From the NCBI GenBank assembly GCA_946553045.1, contig CAMNRO010000007.1, forward strand, positions 1 through 64,000: 64,000 nucleotides of DNA, in the 5' to 3' direction. Below the pieces are notes generated by a model. The model had not been told where the DNA came from, ran no database searches, and worked only from the letters and a program-made list of their open reading frames with translations. Position 1 is the first letter of the stretch. Every line of letters starts with the position of its first letter. This document shows positions 48,899 to 58,252 of the stretch, piece after piece. The DNA comes from an uncultured Porphyromonadaceae bacterium (GTDB taxonomy: Bacteria > Bacteroidota > Bacteroidia > Bacteroidales > Muribaculaceae). The position numbers and the translations under genes were made by a program.

Positions 48899-49843
48899 AT
48901 GAACCGTTTAAGCACCAAATGCCTCATTATAGGCGCCGGCCCGGCCGGATATACCGCTGCAATCTATGCCTCGCGCGCCAATCTCCAACCCATAGTCATC
49001 GAGGGCCTTCAGCCTGGCGGACAGCTAACCACTACAACGGATATAGAGAATTTCCCGGGGTATCCTGCCGGTATTTCTGGTCCGAAGATGATGGAAGATT
49101 TTCGCGCACAGGCCCAGCGCTTCGGTGCCGAGATGCTTCCGGGCGTGGTTACGGCGGTCGATTTCTCGAAACGTCCGTTTATTGTCACGGTCGATGGCGG
49201 CGACAAGGTGATTGAAGCCTCTGCCGTTATTGTTGCTACCGGTGCTTCTGCCCGCTACCTTGGTCTTCCCGACGAAGACCGCTTCAGGGGCATGGGCGTG
49301 TCGGCATGTGCCACATGCGACGGCTTCTTCTTCCGCGGACGCCCCGTGGCTGTGGTCGGCGGCGGTGATACTGCCTGTGAGGAAGCGCTTTACCTCGCCA
49401 CACTTGCTTCGAAAGTATATATGATTGTGCGCAAGGATTATCTGCGTGCTTCCAAATACATGCAGCAGAAGGTTGCCGAGGCCGAGAATATCGAGGTGCT
49501 CTACAATACGCAGACCGTAGGCCTCAGAGGCGAAGAGCTGCTCGAAGGTGCACATCTTGTGCAGTTCAAGGGCACGGCCGACGAAAAGACTCTCGACATT
49601 GATATAGACGGCTTCTTCCTTGCTATCGGCCATACCCCCAATACCGATGTTTTCAAAGATGTGCTCGAACTCGACCCGCAGGGCTACATCGTGACCCGCG
49701 ACGGCAAGACTGCCACGAGCGTTGACGGCGTCTTCGCTGCCGGCGACGTCGCCGACCCCGTATATCAGCAGGCCATCACTGCCGCAGGCTCGGGTTGTCG
49801 GGCCGCTGTAGATGTCGAGGCTTTCCTTCTTATGAACCCCTGA
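48899..49843 (+). CDS. trxB: thioredoxin-disulfide reductase
   Basis: 314-residue NADPH-dependent flavoprotein reducing thioredoxin. N-terminal FAD motif CLIIGAGPAGYTAAIYASRA, redox-active CATC in ACATCDGFFFRG (about 137-148), NADPH motif VVGGGDTACEEALYL and C-terminal GVFAAGDVADPVYQQAITAA. Length is standard. The stop overlaps the ybaK start by one base (TGATG). Confidence 0.96.
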   Translation: MNRLSTKCLIIGAGPAGYTAAIYASRANLQPIVIEGLQPGGQLTTTTDIENFPGYPAGISGPKMMEDFRAQAQRFGAEMLPGVVTAVDFSKRPFIVTVDGGDKVIEASAVIVATGASARYLGLPDEDRFRGMGVSACATCDGFFFRGRPVAVVGGGDTACEEALYLATLASKVYMIVRKDYLRASKYMQQKVAEAENIEVLYNTQTVGLRGEELLEGAHLVQFKGTADEKTLDIDIDGFFLAIGHTPNTDVFKDVLELDPQGYIVTRDGKTATSVDGVFAAGDVADPVYQQAITAAGSGCRAAVDVEAFLLMNP

Positions 49844-50322
49844 TGGCAAAAATAACCAAAACCAACGCCGCTCGTCTGCTCGGAGCCGCCGGAATCGGCT
49901 TCGAGCTCGTTCCGTATAATTTCGACGAGAACGACCTTGCTGCCACTCATGTGGCCGAGGAACTGGGCGAGGATATAGCGCAAGTGTTCAAGACTCTTGT
50001 GCTTCACGGCGACCGTTCGGGCTATTTCGTGTGTGTGGTTCCCGGCGACTGTGAGGTCGACCTCAAAAAGGCAGCGTCTGTTTCCGGCAATAAGAAGGCC
50101 GAGATGATACCGATGAAAGATTTGCTCGGTGTCACGGGATATATACGAGGAGGCTGCTCACCGGTCGGTATGAAAAAGCCATTTCCGACGTTTTTCCATC
50201 ATACGGCAGCAGACTTCGATATAATTTATGTCAGTGCCGGCGTTCGCGGGCTTCAGCTCAAGATAAATCCTGTTGATTTAATCGCTTTTGTAGGGGCGCG
50301 GACAGGCGATTTGGTGAAATGA
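49843..50322 (+). CDS. ybaK: Cys-tRNA(Pro)/Cys-tRNA(Cys) deacylase YbaK
   Basis: 159 residues. Trans-editing enzyme that hydrolyses mischarged Cys-tRNA(Pro). YbaK-fold motifs are QVFKTLVLHGD, KKAEMIPMKDLLGVTGYIRGG-like (split by the conserved Gly-rich turn), CSPVGMKKPFPTF and SAGVRGLQLKINPVDLI. The ATG at 49843 is chosen because homology starts at MAKITKTNAARLL; the open frame upstream belongs to trxB. Its stop overlaps aroC by 4 bp. Confidence 0.93.
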   Translation: MAKITKTNAARLLGAAGIGFELVPYNFDENDLAATHVAEELGEDIAQVFKTLVLHGDRSGYFVCVVPGDCEVDLKKAASVSGNKKAEMIPMKDLLGVTGYIRGGCSPVGMKKPFPTFFHHTAADFDIIYVSAGVRGLQLKINPVDLIAFVGARTGDLVK

Positions 50323-51326
50323 ATTACTTCGGAAAAATATTCAGGCTCACGGCTTTCGGCGAGAGCCACGGCCCGGCAATCGGCGGCGTCATAGACGGTG
50401 TCCCAGCCGGTATGCGCATAGATACCGATGCCGTGCAGGCTCAGCTTGACCGGCGTCGGCCAGGACAGTCGGTTCTTACTACTGCGCGTAATGAAGCCGA
50501 CCGAGTCGAGTTTCTGTCGGGTTTTCTCGACGGTGTGACTCTTGGCTCTCCAATCGGTTTTATCATCAGGAATACAAACCATCGCTCGGCCGACTACAGC
50601 GCCATGGCCGATATATACAGACCGAACCATGCCGACTATACCTATGAGGCCAAATACGGAATCCGCGAGGTCCGTGGCGGTGGACGTGCGTCGGCCCGTG
50701 CGACAGCATCCTTTGTAGTTGCCGGAGCAATAGCCCGGCAGGCTCTCGAGACTCTCGGCATAGAGATTTCTTCAGAAGTAAAATCTGTTGGAGGTGTTTC
50801 CGGCGGAATCAGCGAGATGGAAGCAGCCATTGCCGCGGCCAAATCCGATGGCGACAGCGTCGGCGGAATAGTTGAGTGCCGTGTAAGCGGTCTGACGGCC
50901 GGTCTTGGCGAGCCGCTTGGCGGCAAGTTGCAGGCAATGCTGGCCCAGGCAATGCTGAGCGTTAATGCCGTAAAAGGCTTTGAATATGGCGACGGCTTTG
51001 CGGCGGCAGCAATGCACGGAAGCGAAGCCGCCGATGAGTTCTGCCGTGACTGCGAAGGTGCAGTCCGAACCCGAAGCAATCATTCCGGGGGCATTCAGGG
51101 CGGTATTTCGAACGGCGCGGACATTGTTTTTCGTGTTGCATTCAAGCCGGTTCCGACGATAGCAAAAGTTCTAAGAACAGTCGATAGACAGGGCAACGAT
51201 GTGCAGCTGGGAGCCAAGGGCCGTCATGACCCGTGTGTGGTTTTCAGAGCAATGCCTATTGTCGAGGCCATGACTGCTATGGTGATTTTTGACGCTGTTC
51301 TGCAAAATCGCAGTGCCCGCTTCTGA
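50319..51326 (+). CDS. aroC: chorismate synthase
   Basis: 335 residues; last step of the shikimate pathway, converting EPSP to chorismate with reduced FMN. Key motifs are all present: FGESHGPAIG, RRPGQSVLTT, RGGGRASARATA, RSNHSGGIQGGISNG and GRHDPCVVFRAMPIVEAM. It is some 20-25 residues shorter than the usual 355-360, and the shortening appears to fall around residues 150-165, after GIEISSEVKSVGG. The substrate and flavin sites look intact, so I expect a working enzyme. Start and stop overlap both neighbours. Confidence 0.94.
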   Translation: MNYFGKIFRLTAFGESHGPAIGGVIDGVPAGMRIDTDAVQAQLDRRRPGQSVLTTARNEADRVEFLSGFLDGVTLGSPIGFIIRNTNHRSADYSAMADIYRPNHADYTYEAKYGIREVRGGGRASARATASFVVAGAIARQALETLGIEISSEVKSVGGVSGGISEMEAAIAAAKSDGDSVGGIVECRVSGLTAGLGEPLGGKLQAMLAQAMLSVNAVKGFEYGDGFAAAAMHGSEAADEFCRDCEGAVRTRSNHSGGIQGGISNGADIVFRVAFKPVPTIAKVLRTVDRQGNDVQLGAKGRHDPCVVFRAMPIVEAMTAMVIFDAVLQNRSARF

Positions 51327-52201
51327 TGAATCCGTATTATAAGGAATATTCTGAATTTCTGGCTGAGCATTTCGACGGAAAGGTTCAGAAGCTTTCTGTC
51401 GATGTCGGCTTTACATGTCCTAATCGCGACGGGACAGTCGGATATGGAGGCTGTATATATTGCAACAATATGGCATTCAGCCCCGACTGGGAGAAACGTT
51501 CCGAGGGCGTTGCTGAGCAGATTGCCCGTGGAAAAACTTTTTTTGGCCGCAAGTATCCCGATATGCGTTATCTTGCGTATTTTCAGAGTTATACGAGTAC
51601 GTATGCACCGCCGGAAAAACTCTTGGGTCTGTATCGCGAAGCTTTGGCGCAGCCCGGAGTTGTAGGTCTTATAATAGGAACAAGGCCCGACTGCATGCCC
51701 GATAGTCTCCTCGAATCCATCAGCAAACTCGACACCAAGGTTTTCATAGAATATGGCGCTGAAAGTAGCCATGACAGCACACTGTCTGCAATCAACCGCT
51801 GCCATACATGGGCGCAGACCGTCGACGCCGTGGAGCGTACGGCTCGTCTGGGGATTCCGGTCGGGCTACATCTTATACTTGGGCTACCCGGTGAAACTGA
51901 AGAAATGATGGCTCAGACTGTGCGGCAGGTGAGCGCTCTTCCGGTTTCTACGGCCAAATTTCATCAGTTGCAGATTCTGAAAGGAACGCGTCTCGAGAAA
52001 ATAGCTTCTGAACTTGACATTCCGACCTATACGGCAGAGGAATATGCCTCGCTATGTTCCCGCTTGCTGAAACATCTGCGGCGCGATATCGCTGTCGAGC
52101 GCTTTGTGGCGCAGGCTCCGGCCGATATGCTCATATCTCCGCGCTGGGGATTGAAAAACTACCAGTTTGTATCGCTTCTGCATAAGATTCTGAGTAAATA
52201 A
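51326..52201 (+). CDS. TIGR01212/YhcC family radical SAM protein
   Basis: 291 residues. The radical-SAM [4Fe-4S] motif is in CPNRDGTVGYGGCIYCNN, with the long first spacing (C-x11-C-x2-C) typical of the YhcC/Elp3-like group. Further conserved segments are SYTSTYAPPEKL, GLIIGTRPDCMPD, VFIEYGAESSHD and GLHLILGLPGETEEMM. Function is not established; a role in tRNA or nucleotide modification is often suspected. It is the last gene of the trxB-ybaK-aroC run and ends at a terminator hairpin. Confidence 0.88.
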   Translation: MNPYYKEYSEFLAEHFDGKVQKLSVDVGFTCPNRDGTVGYGGCIYCNNMAFSPDWEKRSEGVAEQIARGKTFFGRKYPDMRYLAYFQSYTSTYAPPEKLLGLYREALAQPGVVGLIIGTRPDCMPDSLLESISKLDTKVFIEYGAESSHDSTLSAINRCHTWAQTVDAVERTARLGIPVGLHLILGLPGETEEMMAQTVRQVSALPVSTAKFHQLQILKGTRLEKIASELDIPTYTAEEYASLCSRLLKHLRRDIAVERFVAQAPADMLISPRWGLKNYQFVSLLHKILSK

Positions 52202-52233
52202 AAAAGGTGCGCTTTTGTAAACGCACCTTTTTA
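52201..52233. terminator. bidirectional terminator between the radical SAM gene and queA
   Basis: AAAAAGGTGCG (52201-52211) pairs with CGCACCTTTTT (52222-52232), a 10-nt loop between them. Confidence 0.9.
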
Positions 52234-52251
52234 TTTGGTATGTGTGACTTA

Positions 52252-53301
52252 TCAGATGATGAGCATGGCGTCGCCGTAGCAACCGAAGCGGTAGCCTTCT
52301 TCTACAGCCGTTTTGTATGCTTTCATCACGAGTTCGTAACCTCCGAAAGCAGCTACCATCATGAGCATGGTCGAGTAGGGCATATGGAAGTTGGTGACGA
52401 GAGCGTCGGCAACAGAGAAATCATAGGGAGGGAAGATGAACTTGTTGGTCCAGCCCTCGTAGGTCTTCATGTGGCCGCCCATGCTGTCGGCAGTGGCGAT
52501 GGCGCGGAGTACCGATGTGCCTACGGCGCATACGCGGTGGCCGTCGTCCTTGGTTTTGTTGACAGTGTCCACGAGTTCCTGGGTGGCATACATTTCCTCG
52601 GAATCCATGCGGTGCTTGGTGAGGTCTTCCACGTCGATTTCGCGGAATGCTCCGAGGCCGCTGTGAATGGTTACGAATGCCTTGCGGATACCTTTTATCT
52701 GGAGACGGGTAAGGAGGCTGCGCGAGAAGTGGAGACCGGCAGCCGGAGCCACTACCGCACCTTCTTTTTCGGCGAAGATACACTGGTAGTCTACGGCGTC
52801 GGAGGGCTCGGATTCGCGTCTGATGTAAGGAGGCAGTGGGGTAGTGCCGAGTGCGAAGAGAGCTTTCTTGAATTCATCGTGGGGACCGTCGTAGAGGAAG
52901 CGGAGAGTGCGGCCGCGCGACGTTGTATTGTCAATGACTTCGGCAACCATCGACTCGTCGTCGCCGAAGTAGAGTTTGTTTCCGATTCGAATTTTGCGTG
53001 CAGGCTCGACGAGAACATCCCAGAGCTTGTTTTCGGCGTTGAGTTCGCGGAGCAGGAATACTTCTATGCGTGCGCCTGTTTTCTCTTTGTTGCCGTAGAG
53101 TAGAGCGGGGAAGACCTGTGTGTCGTTGAACACCATCACATCGCCATCGTCGAAATAGTCGATGATGTCTTTGAATATGTGGTGAGAAATTTCGCCGGTC
53201 TTGCGGTTTACCACCATAAGACGGCATTCGTCGCGCTCGGCTACGGGATGCTCGGCTATCTGCTTGTCGGGGAGATGAAATTTAAACTGCGAAAGTTTCA
53301 T
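52252..53301 (-). CDS. queA: tRNA preQ1(34) S-adenosylmethionine ribosyltransferase-isomerase
   Basis: 349 residues; transfers and isomerises the ribosyl group of SAM to 7-aminomethyl-7-deazaguanine at wobble position 34, giving epoxyqueuosine. Family motifs are [57 protein letters not shown] and [26 protein letters not shown]. Length is normal. Distal gene of the ftsX-DUF3098-uppP-truB-queA run, 32 bp after truB. Confidence 0.96.
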   Translation of the reverse strand: MKLSQFKFHLPDKQIAEHPVAERDECRLMVVNRKTGEISHHIFKDIIDYFDDGDVMVFNDTQVFPALLYGNKEKTGARIEVFLLRELNAENKLWDVLVEPARKIRIGNKLYFGDDESMVAEVIDNTTSRGRTLRFLYDGPHDEFKKALFALGTTPLPPYIRRESEPSDAVDYQCIFAEKEGAVVAPAAGLHFSRSLLTRLQIKGIRKAFVTIHSGLGAFREIDVEDLTKHRMDSEEMYATQELVDTVNKTKDDGHRVCAVGTSVLRAIATADSMGGHMKTYEGWTNKFIFPPYDFSVADALVTNFHMPYSTMLMMVAAFGGYELVMKAYKTAVEEGYRFGCYGDAMLII

Positions 53302-53333
53302 TTTCGTGTTTTATATTGGTCGGAATGTTATAT

Positions 53334-54056
53334 TTATTGTTCGGGTGCGGGCACGATTTCGGCCTCGTTTATCAGCTTTGCTGCATCGGCTACGCTTAGA
53401 CAATCGCCGATGGCAATGTCGCCTACGCGTGTGCGGCGGAGAGCCGTAAGGTGTGCTCCGCTGTCGAGAGCCTGCCCGATGTCGCGGGCGAGCGCGCGGA
53501 TATATGTGCCCTTGCTGCAGACGGTGCGAATCGTAATCTCTTCTGGCGAAAACGACAGCAGTTCGATTTCGTCGATGACAAGGGTCTTGGCTTTGAGCTG
53601 TACTTCACGGCCTTTTCTGGCGAGGTCGTAGGCACGGTGCCCGTCTACTTTGCAGGCGCTGTAGGCCGGCGGAACCTGCTCGATGGCGCCGATGAAGCGG
53701 CCGAGGACTTCGCGCACGAGTTCTTCCGTGATGTGGGCTGTAGGGTATGTGGCGTCCACTTCCGTCTCGAGGTCGAACGACGGAGTTGTGGCTCCGAGGG
53801 CGAGTGTGGCTATATACTCCTTGACACCGGCCTGCAGCTCGTCGATGCGTTTTGTGGCGCGACCGGTGCAGATTATCATTACTCCGGTGGCAAGAGGGTC
53901 GAGTGTGCCTGCATGCCCTACTTTGATTTTTTTGAGTCCGAGACGGCGCGAGAGGGCACCGCGGAGACGCTTCACGGCATCGAACGATGTCCATCCGAGC
54001 GGCTTGTCGATGCAAAGCACTTCGCCGCCTATGAAATCCATCGGCTTAGAAAACAT
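53334..54056 (-). CDS. truB: tRNA pseudouridine(55) synthase
   Basis: 240 residues. Makes pseudouridine 55 in the T-loop of tRNAs. The catalytic region is KVGHAGTLDPLATGVMIIC with the active Asp in TLDP. Also LCIDKPLGWTSFDAVKRLR near the start and VPPAYSACKVDGHRAYDLARKG. The short C-terminus lacks a large PUA extension, as in many Bacteroidota TruB. The start overlaps the uppP end by 11 bp. Confidence 0.95.
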   Translation of the reverse strand: MFSKPMDFIGGEVLCIDKPLGWTSFDAVKRLRGALSRRLGLKKIKVGHAGTLDPLATGVMIICTGRATKRIDELQAGVKEYIATLALGATTPSFDLETEVDATYPTAHITEELVREVLGRFIGAIEQVPPAYSACKVDGHRAYDLARKGREVQLKAKTLVIDEIELLSFSPEEITIRTVCSKGTYIRALARDIGQALDSGAHLTALRRTRVGDIAIGDCLSVADAAKLINEAEIVPAPEQ

Positions 54057-54909
54057 TGGTACCCTTGAGTATGCAGATTAGACCTACGACAAGGCAATAT
54101 ACCGCGAACCACACGAGCTTGCCTTTCTTGACGATATTGAGCATCCATTTGCAGGCCAGACAGCCTACAATGAACGACGCGAGGAATCCTGCTACTATGG
54201 CGGCTACTCCGATTTCGGGAGTGGACGCTCCGGCTGCCTGGTCGATTGCCTCGACGCCAAACATTTTCTTGACGTCAAGCAACGCTTCGCCCAGAATGGG
54301 GATAATGACCATGAGGAAAGAGAACTGGGCCACTTGCTCGCGCTTGTCGCCGATGAGTATGCCGGTGGCGATAGTCGTGCCCGAGCGCGAGAGGCCGGGA
54401 AGAACTGCGACAGCCTGGGCACAGCCGATTACGAAGGCGTCGACAAATGTGATGTCGCGTGGCTGCGAACCCGGCGCGATAAGGCCGCGTGTCTGTGGTA
54501 GAGTGCGTGTGAAGTATGAGAATGACAGCAGAATGGCTGTCACGCAAAGGCATACACCGACCAGCGTGAGGTCCTGTCCGAAGAACGACTCGATGGTATC
54601 CTTAAAAAATACGCCTACAATACCTATAGGAATGCATGAAACGAGGATTTTGCACACATACCAGAACTCGGCATCTCGGCGGAAGGTGAAAAACGAACGG
54701 CAAAGAGGCCAGAATTCGCGCCAGAGGATAACAATGGTGCTGAGCACTGTCGCTACATGGAGCATGACATCGAACTGCAGGCTTTCGGCGCCATTGAGGT
54801 CAAGACCGAGAATCTCGCGGAAGATTTCAAGATGGCCGGAGGAACTGATAGGGAGATACTCGGCAAGGCCTTGCACTATGCCGAGTATTAATGCGTCTAA
54901 AATATCCAT
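54046..54909 (-). CDS. uppP: undecaprenyl-diphosphatase
   Basis: 287 residues, BacA/UppP family, seven to eight membrane segments. It recycles undecaprenyl pyrophosphate to the monophosphate carrier used in peptidoglycan and surface polysaccharide synthesis. Conserved motifs are GLAEYLPISSSGHLEI (Glu/Ser/His motif) and ALPGLSRSGTTIATGI-like (VLPGLSRSGTTIATG), the PGxSRSGxT signature. A neighbour of ftsX and DUF3098 in a conserved envelope block. Confidence 0.95.
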   Translation of the reverse strand: MDILDALILGIVQGLAEYLPISSSGHLEIFREILGLDLNGAESLQFDVMLHVATVLSTIVILWREFWPLCRSFFTFRRDAEFWYVCKILVSCIPIGIVGVFFKDTIESFFGQDLTLVGVCLCVTAILLSFSYFTRTLPQTRGLIAPGSQPRDITFVDAFVIGCAQAVAVLPGLSRSGTTIATGILIGDKREQVAQFSFLMVIIPILGEALLDVKKMFGVEAIDQAAGASTPEIGVAAIVAGFLASFIVGCLACKWMLNIVKKGKLVWFAVYCLVVGLICILKGTNVF

Positions 54910-54921
54910 TCAGATAGGAAC

Positions 54922-55203
54922 TTATTTCTTACGGGAGAGGTGTTTGGGGTCTATGATTATGGCTGCTGCCATTGCAACGAAGCCAATGAAGGCGATACAG
55001 GGACCTACCACAATACGGCGGGTGCTGAAAATATCGGGGTTGAAACTGTCGGCTGTCGAGCTTCCGCCGAGCATGAGGATGAAACCGAGCACGATGAGGA
55101 CGCCGGCGGCTGCCATTGCCATGAAATTGGCTTTCTGCAGCGGCATGTGAGCGCGGCTTTCTATGCCTTTGGGAGTGGTTTCTGATGTGGAAATATTGTT
55201 CAT
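54922..55203 (-). CDS. DUF3098 small membrane protein
   Basis: 93 residues, two membrane helices (FMAMAAAGVLIVLGFILML and CIAFIGFVAMAAAIII), a polar N-terminus and a conserved-type linker FNPDIFSTRRIVVGP between them. This is the DUF3098 pattern, found in Bacteroidota between ftsX and uppP. Function unknown; genome position suggests a role at the divisome or envelope. One base separates it from ftsX. Confidence 0.9.
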   Translation of the reverse strand: MNNISTSETTPKGIESRAHMPLQKANFMAMAAAGVLIVLGFILMLGGSSTADSFNPDIFSTRRIVVGPCIAFIGFVAMAAAIIIDPKHLSRKK

Positions 55204-55204
55204 C

Positions 55205-56083
55205 TTATTTTAAGAAAAGATCTTCGTATGAGGAATTCAGATGTCTGTTGATTGCGAACGCCGCTGTGAGGGCGCATAAAGCCGTGCCGATTGCAAGCAG
55301 GCCAAGAAATAATATTGCCATCTCAACCCAGGGAAGCGAAGCGTCCACTATGGGGTCGAATGTCGCGGCATAGATTTTCATGAATGCCAGCAATGTCGAC
55401 GCTATTACTCCGGCTACAAGGCCGTTGAGAGCGGCCGAACGCACGAAAGGAGCGCGGATAAAGCCTCGGGTGGCTCCGACGAGCTTCATAGTGTGGATTG
55501 TATTTCGGCGGCTGTATATCGACAGGCTTACCGTGTTGTTTATCAAAGCTATCGCAACCATCAGCAATGCGGCTGCGCCGATAAGGGCGAATGTGCCTGT
55601 GCGGCGGAGTGCCTTGTCGACACCTTCGATGACTGCATTTTCACTGACAATTTCGCCAACCCCTTCAATCGATTCGAAATAGGCCGTGATGGCCGCCACG
55701 CTGTCGGGCGCCGTCGCTCCGGCTTCAAGATTTACATTGAATTCCGGGAAGAAGGGATTTTCATCGACATCGTCCGAAAGGCTCTCTCCGAGAAATTTGC
55801 TTTCTTCGGCCAGAATGGAGTCGGCGCTGAGAAATTCGGCGCTCGCCACCGCAGGATGCGATTCGAGAGCCGTGGCGATGGCTCGTATATTATCGTCTGA
55901 GCAATCGCGCTCGAGTTTTACCACGAAACCGACATTACGGCGCACCTCGCCGGCTATGCCGTTTCCAATCAATCCGGCCATGGCGCCGATACCAAGCAGC
56001 AATAGCACAAGACACACGCTGATCATAGAAGTGAAACGTGAGCCGAGGGTCGAAATACGTCGCGATGTCTTATTGTGCGCCAT
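55205..56083 (-). CDS. ftsX: cell-division protein FtsX-like permease
   Basis: 292 residues from the ATG at 56083, chosen over 56110 because MAHNKTSRR precedes the first helix directly and a promoter box lies just upstream. Four membrane segments with a large extracytoplasmic loop (about residues 45-160) after the first and the FtsX core ALINNTVSLSIYSRRNTIHTMKLVGATRGFI. With FtsE it transduces ATP hydrolysis to peptidoglycan hydrolases. ftsE is not adjacent and must be elsewhere. Leads the DUF3098-uppP-truB-queA run. Confidence 0.92.
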   Translation of the reverse strand: MAHNKTSRRISTLGSRFTSMISVCLVLLLLGIGAMAGLIGNGIAGEVRRNVGFVVKLERDCSDDNIRAIATALESHPAVASAEFLSADSILAEESKFLGESLSDDVDENPFFPEFNVNLEAGATAPDSVAAITAYFESIEGVGEIVSENAVIEGVDKALRRTGTFALIGAAALLMVAIALINNTVSLSIYSRRNTIHTMKLVGATRGFIRAPFVRSAALNGLVAGVIASTLLAFMKIYAATFDPIVDASLPWVEMAILFLGLLAIGTALCALTAAFAINRHLNSSYEDLFLK

Positions 56084-56123
56084 TGAAAACTTGTAGTTTG
56101 TGCATACCAAGCCTAAAATCGTG

Positions 56124-56131
56124 CAAAATTA
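56124..56131 (-). promoter_or_regulatory. -7 box of the ftsX operon
   Basis: Minus-strand TAATTTTG about 41 nt ahead of the chosen ftsX start. Confidence 0.55.
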
Positions 56132-56176
56132 CTAAATTTCGCCGTCACTCCCAATCTTTTACCCGAAAAACTTCAT

Positions 56177-56208
56177 AAAAAAACTTCGGGGAGTGCCCGA
56201 AGTTTTTG
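56177..56208 (-). terminator. terminator of the YjbH/lipoprotein operon
   Basis: AAAAACTTCGGG (56179-56190) pairs with CCCGAAGTTTTT (56196-56207) around a 5-nt loop; read on the minus strand it ends in a T run. Confidence 0.87.
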
Positions 56209-56242
56209 TGAAAGATGTTTTTTGCAGTTATGAGACACCCTC

Positions 56243-57424
56243 TTAGATATTGCCGCCGTCGCCGCCGTTGTGGTCAACGCTGAAAGGTGTAACGACGATA
56301 TTCACGTTGCCGTAGCCTGTGCCTTTCACGGCTGTGTTGCCCGACGATACGACGATGGCATTGGAGGCCTGGGTGCCGTTGAGGCGTACGCCTTGTCCGA
56401 CTTCGAGAGTGACGTTGAGAGGATATTCTCCCTGTATTTCGGTGACTTTTGCACCGAAGCGGCGTGCGAGGTATTCTATGAGAAGACCTTCGAGTTTGTT
56501 GTTTGCATTTGTATGAATCTGTGTGCCGCTCTTATATGTGTATGAAGCCGATTCAACACGCATGCTGCTCCGGCCATCGCGGTTGTCGAATACGGGGGTA
56601 GAGAAGACAATCGCTTCGTTGGAGGAAGTGCTTGCTACAGATACGGGGAGGAAAATGCCGTAAGAGGTGAATTTTGTAGCTTTTATGACAACATTGCCTG
56701 CAGCGTCGATATCGGCATCGATGTTCTTCCAGCTGTCAGTGTCAGCGTCGTATTCTTTGACAGTCACAGCAGCCACTACAGAGGCGTCGAGTGCGAATGT
56801 GAGATTGACAGGAGTTGTCAGCACCAGGTTTTCGTCGGAGCAGGAGATTGTGGCACCGATGAGAAGAGTGCTTTCGGTTGCTCGGGATATGGCGGCTGAT
56901 GTTTCGGAATAGATGGGTGTGATGCTGATTGTGGTATTGTCGGGAACGGTGTTGGCAGGCACTTCAACCTTGATATTTACCGAGCCTTCTTCGTTGTTGG
57001 GAATGTTTTCGGATTCAACATCGCCGGCTGCGTTTACGGTAGCGTCGGCAATGACAAGGGTTTGGGTTATTTTTCGGTTGAGAGCCACGCTCCAGAGGCG
57101 GTTCTGGCGGTCGACAAGAGTAAAGTCAACTGTAGCTGATACTGGAATCATTCCGTCGGCGCTTGCTGTGACCTCGTAGCTGCCCTGTGCTACACCCGAG
57201 ATTGTGTAAACACCCTTGGCATCTGTCACGGCAGAGTAGCTGTCTAATTTGATGGAAGCACCCTTGACAGGATTTCCGCTCATGTCGGTGATAACACCGG
57301 AAAGAGTGTTGGGCGATGCCTTCACAACAGGCGGCAGAATTACTTCGCGATTGTCGTGGTGATGGCATGACACCGCAGCCATACAAAGGAACAGCATTGT
57401 TCCGTACATTAGAAATTTCTTCAT
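56243..57424 (-). CDS. lipoprotein with carboxypeptidase-regulatory-like domain
   Basis: 393 residues. Lipobox AVSCHHH, Cys near residue 20. Residues about 40-110 form a CarboxypepD_reg-like beta-sandwich (LSGVITDMSGNPVKGASIKL and GVYTISGVAQGSYEV). The rest includes a segment like a ZU5/GAIN-flanking domain (VEVPANTVPDNTTISITPIY), which ends in WKNIDADIDAAGNVVI. The C-terminus is Gly/Asn-rich. No enzyme motif; an adhesive or structural cell-surface or periplasmic protein is most likely. It follows the YjbH-like pair after 36 bp without its own clear promoter, so probably belongs to that operon. Confidence 0.78.
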   Translation of the reverse strand: MKKFLMYGTMLFLCMAAVSCHHHDNREVILPPVVKASPNTLSGVITDMSGNPVKGASIKLDSYSAVTDAKGVYTISGVAQGSYEVTASADGMIPVSATVDFTLVDRQNRLWSVALNRKITQTLVIADATVNAAGDVESENIPNNEEGSVNIKVEVPANTVPDNTTISITPIYSETSAAISRATESTLLIGATISCSDENLVLTTPVNLTFALDASVVAAVTVKEYDADTDSWKNIDADIDAAGNVVIKATKFTSYGIFLPVSVASTSSNEAIVFSTPVFDNRDGRSSMRVESASYTYKSGTQIHTNANNKLEGLLIEYLARRFGAKVTEIQGEYPLNVTLEVGQGVRLNGTQASNAIVVSSGNTAVKGTGYGNVNIVVTPFSVDHNGGDGGNI

Positions 57425-57460
57425 ATTAAAACTTGTTTAGGTTATTGTTTAGAAAGATTT

Positions 57461-58252
57461 TTACAGCAGATTGATTCTGAACGCTACGCCGCCTGTCGGA
57501 TACCGGCAGTTTACAAGCGCGGCCTGAATGAAGAAATGCTTCCACAGCAGGCAGTCGGCTCCCAGATTGAACTCGTTGGCTGTCCATTCGCCGATGACGC
57601 GCAGAGGCCGGAACCATTTCGGATTCCATGTCGCGCCGGCGATAAGCCCCTGCCATCTCTTGCCGTACGACACGGGAACATAGCGGTAGCCCAGTGTCAG
57701 GCCTATATCGTGGTCTTTCGGCAGGAAATGCTTGGTCGCAACGATATAATAGTTGCAGAAGTATCCGGCTCCGCTTCCGCCGTCGTTGCGGATTTTGCCG
57801 GGCGACCCGAGAAAATCGTTTGAGCCTATGGATATTGCCGGGTGATACTTTCCTTCTTTAAGCGGATTCACTTTTATCGAAAAGTAGCGGTCCTTGTGAT
57901 TGAATTTTGGCGAGGATATGGCTTCGGTTTCGGGATTTACCAGAGTCGTCTTCAGCAGTGTGAATGTATAGCCTATTTCAAGCCAGCTGAATGGAGTCAA
58001 TGAGAGCGAAAAACCGAATGTATCGTATTTTTTGCCGTCGTAATAGAAGCCGTGGCCTTTGTCGTCGGACGGCGTGAGATGGCTGTTGATGTAATAGCCT
58101 GCAATGACGGCTTCTCCGGCCGCATTCATGTCGGCCGACGGATTCTTGATGAGACCCGACATGCCGGTGGATATCTGTGCCCGACATTCGATAGGGCACA
58201 ATAATAGCGTGAAAGCCAAGGCGCAGAGAACCGAATGAATATAGCTATTCAT
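57461..58252 (-). CDS. YjbH-like outer-membrane protein (second of a pair)
   Basis: 263 residues with a signal peptide (about 1-25, ending CRAQI). The mature start STGMSGLIKNPSADMN and the LTPFSWLEIGYTFTLLK and KDRYFSIKVNPLKEGKYHPA segments match YjbH-domain proteins of Bacteroidota. Alternating hydrophobic strands and a C-terminal RINLL fit a beta-barrel. YjbH proteins are linked to exopolysaccharide export in enterobacteria. Overlaps the upstream gene by 4 bp (ATGA), so the two are co-translated. Confidence 0.75.
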   Translation of the reverse strand: MNSYIHSVLCALAFTLLLCPIECRAQISTGMSGLIKNPSADMNAAGEAVIAGYYINSHLTPSDDKGHGFYYDGKKYDTFGFSLSLTPFSWLEIGYTFTLLKTTLVNPETEAISSPKFNHKDRYFSIKVNPLKEGKYHPAISIGSNDFLGSPGKIRNDGGSGAGYFCNYYIVATKHFLPKDHDIGLTLGYRYVPVSYGKRWQGLIAGATWNPKWFRPLRVIGEWTANEFNLGADCLLWKHFFIQAALVNCRYPTGGVAFRINLL

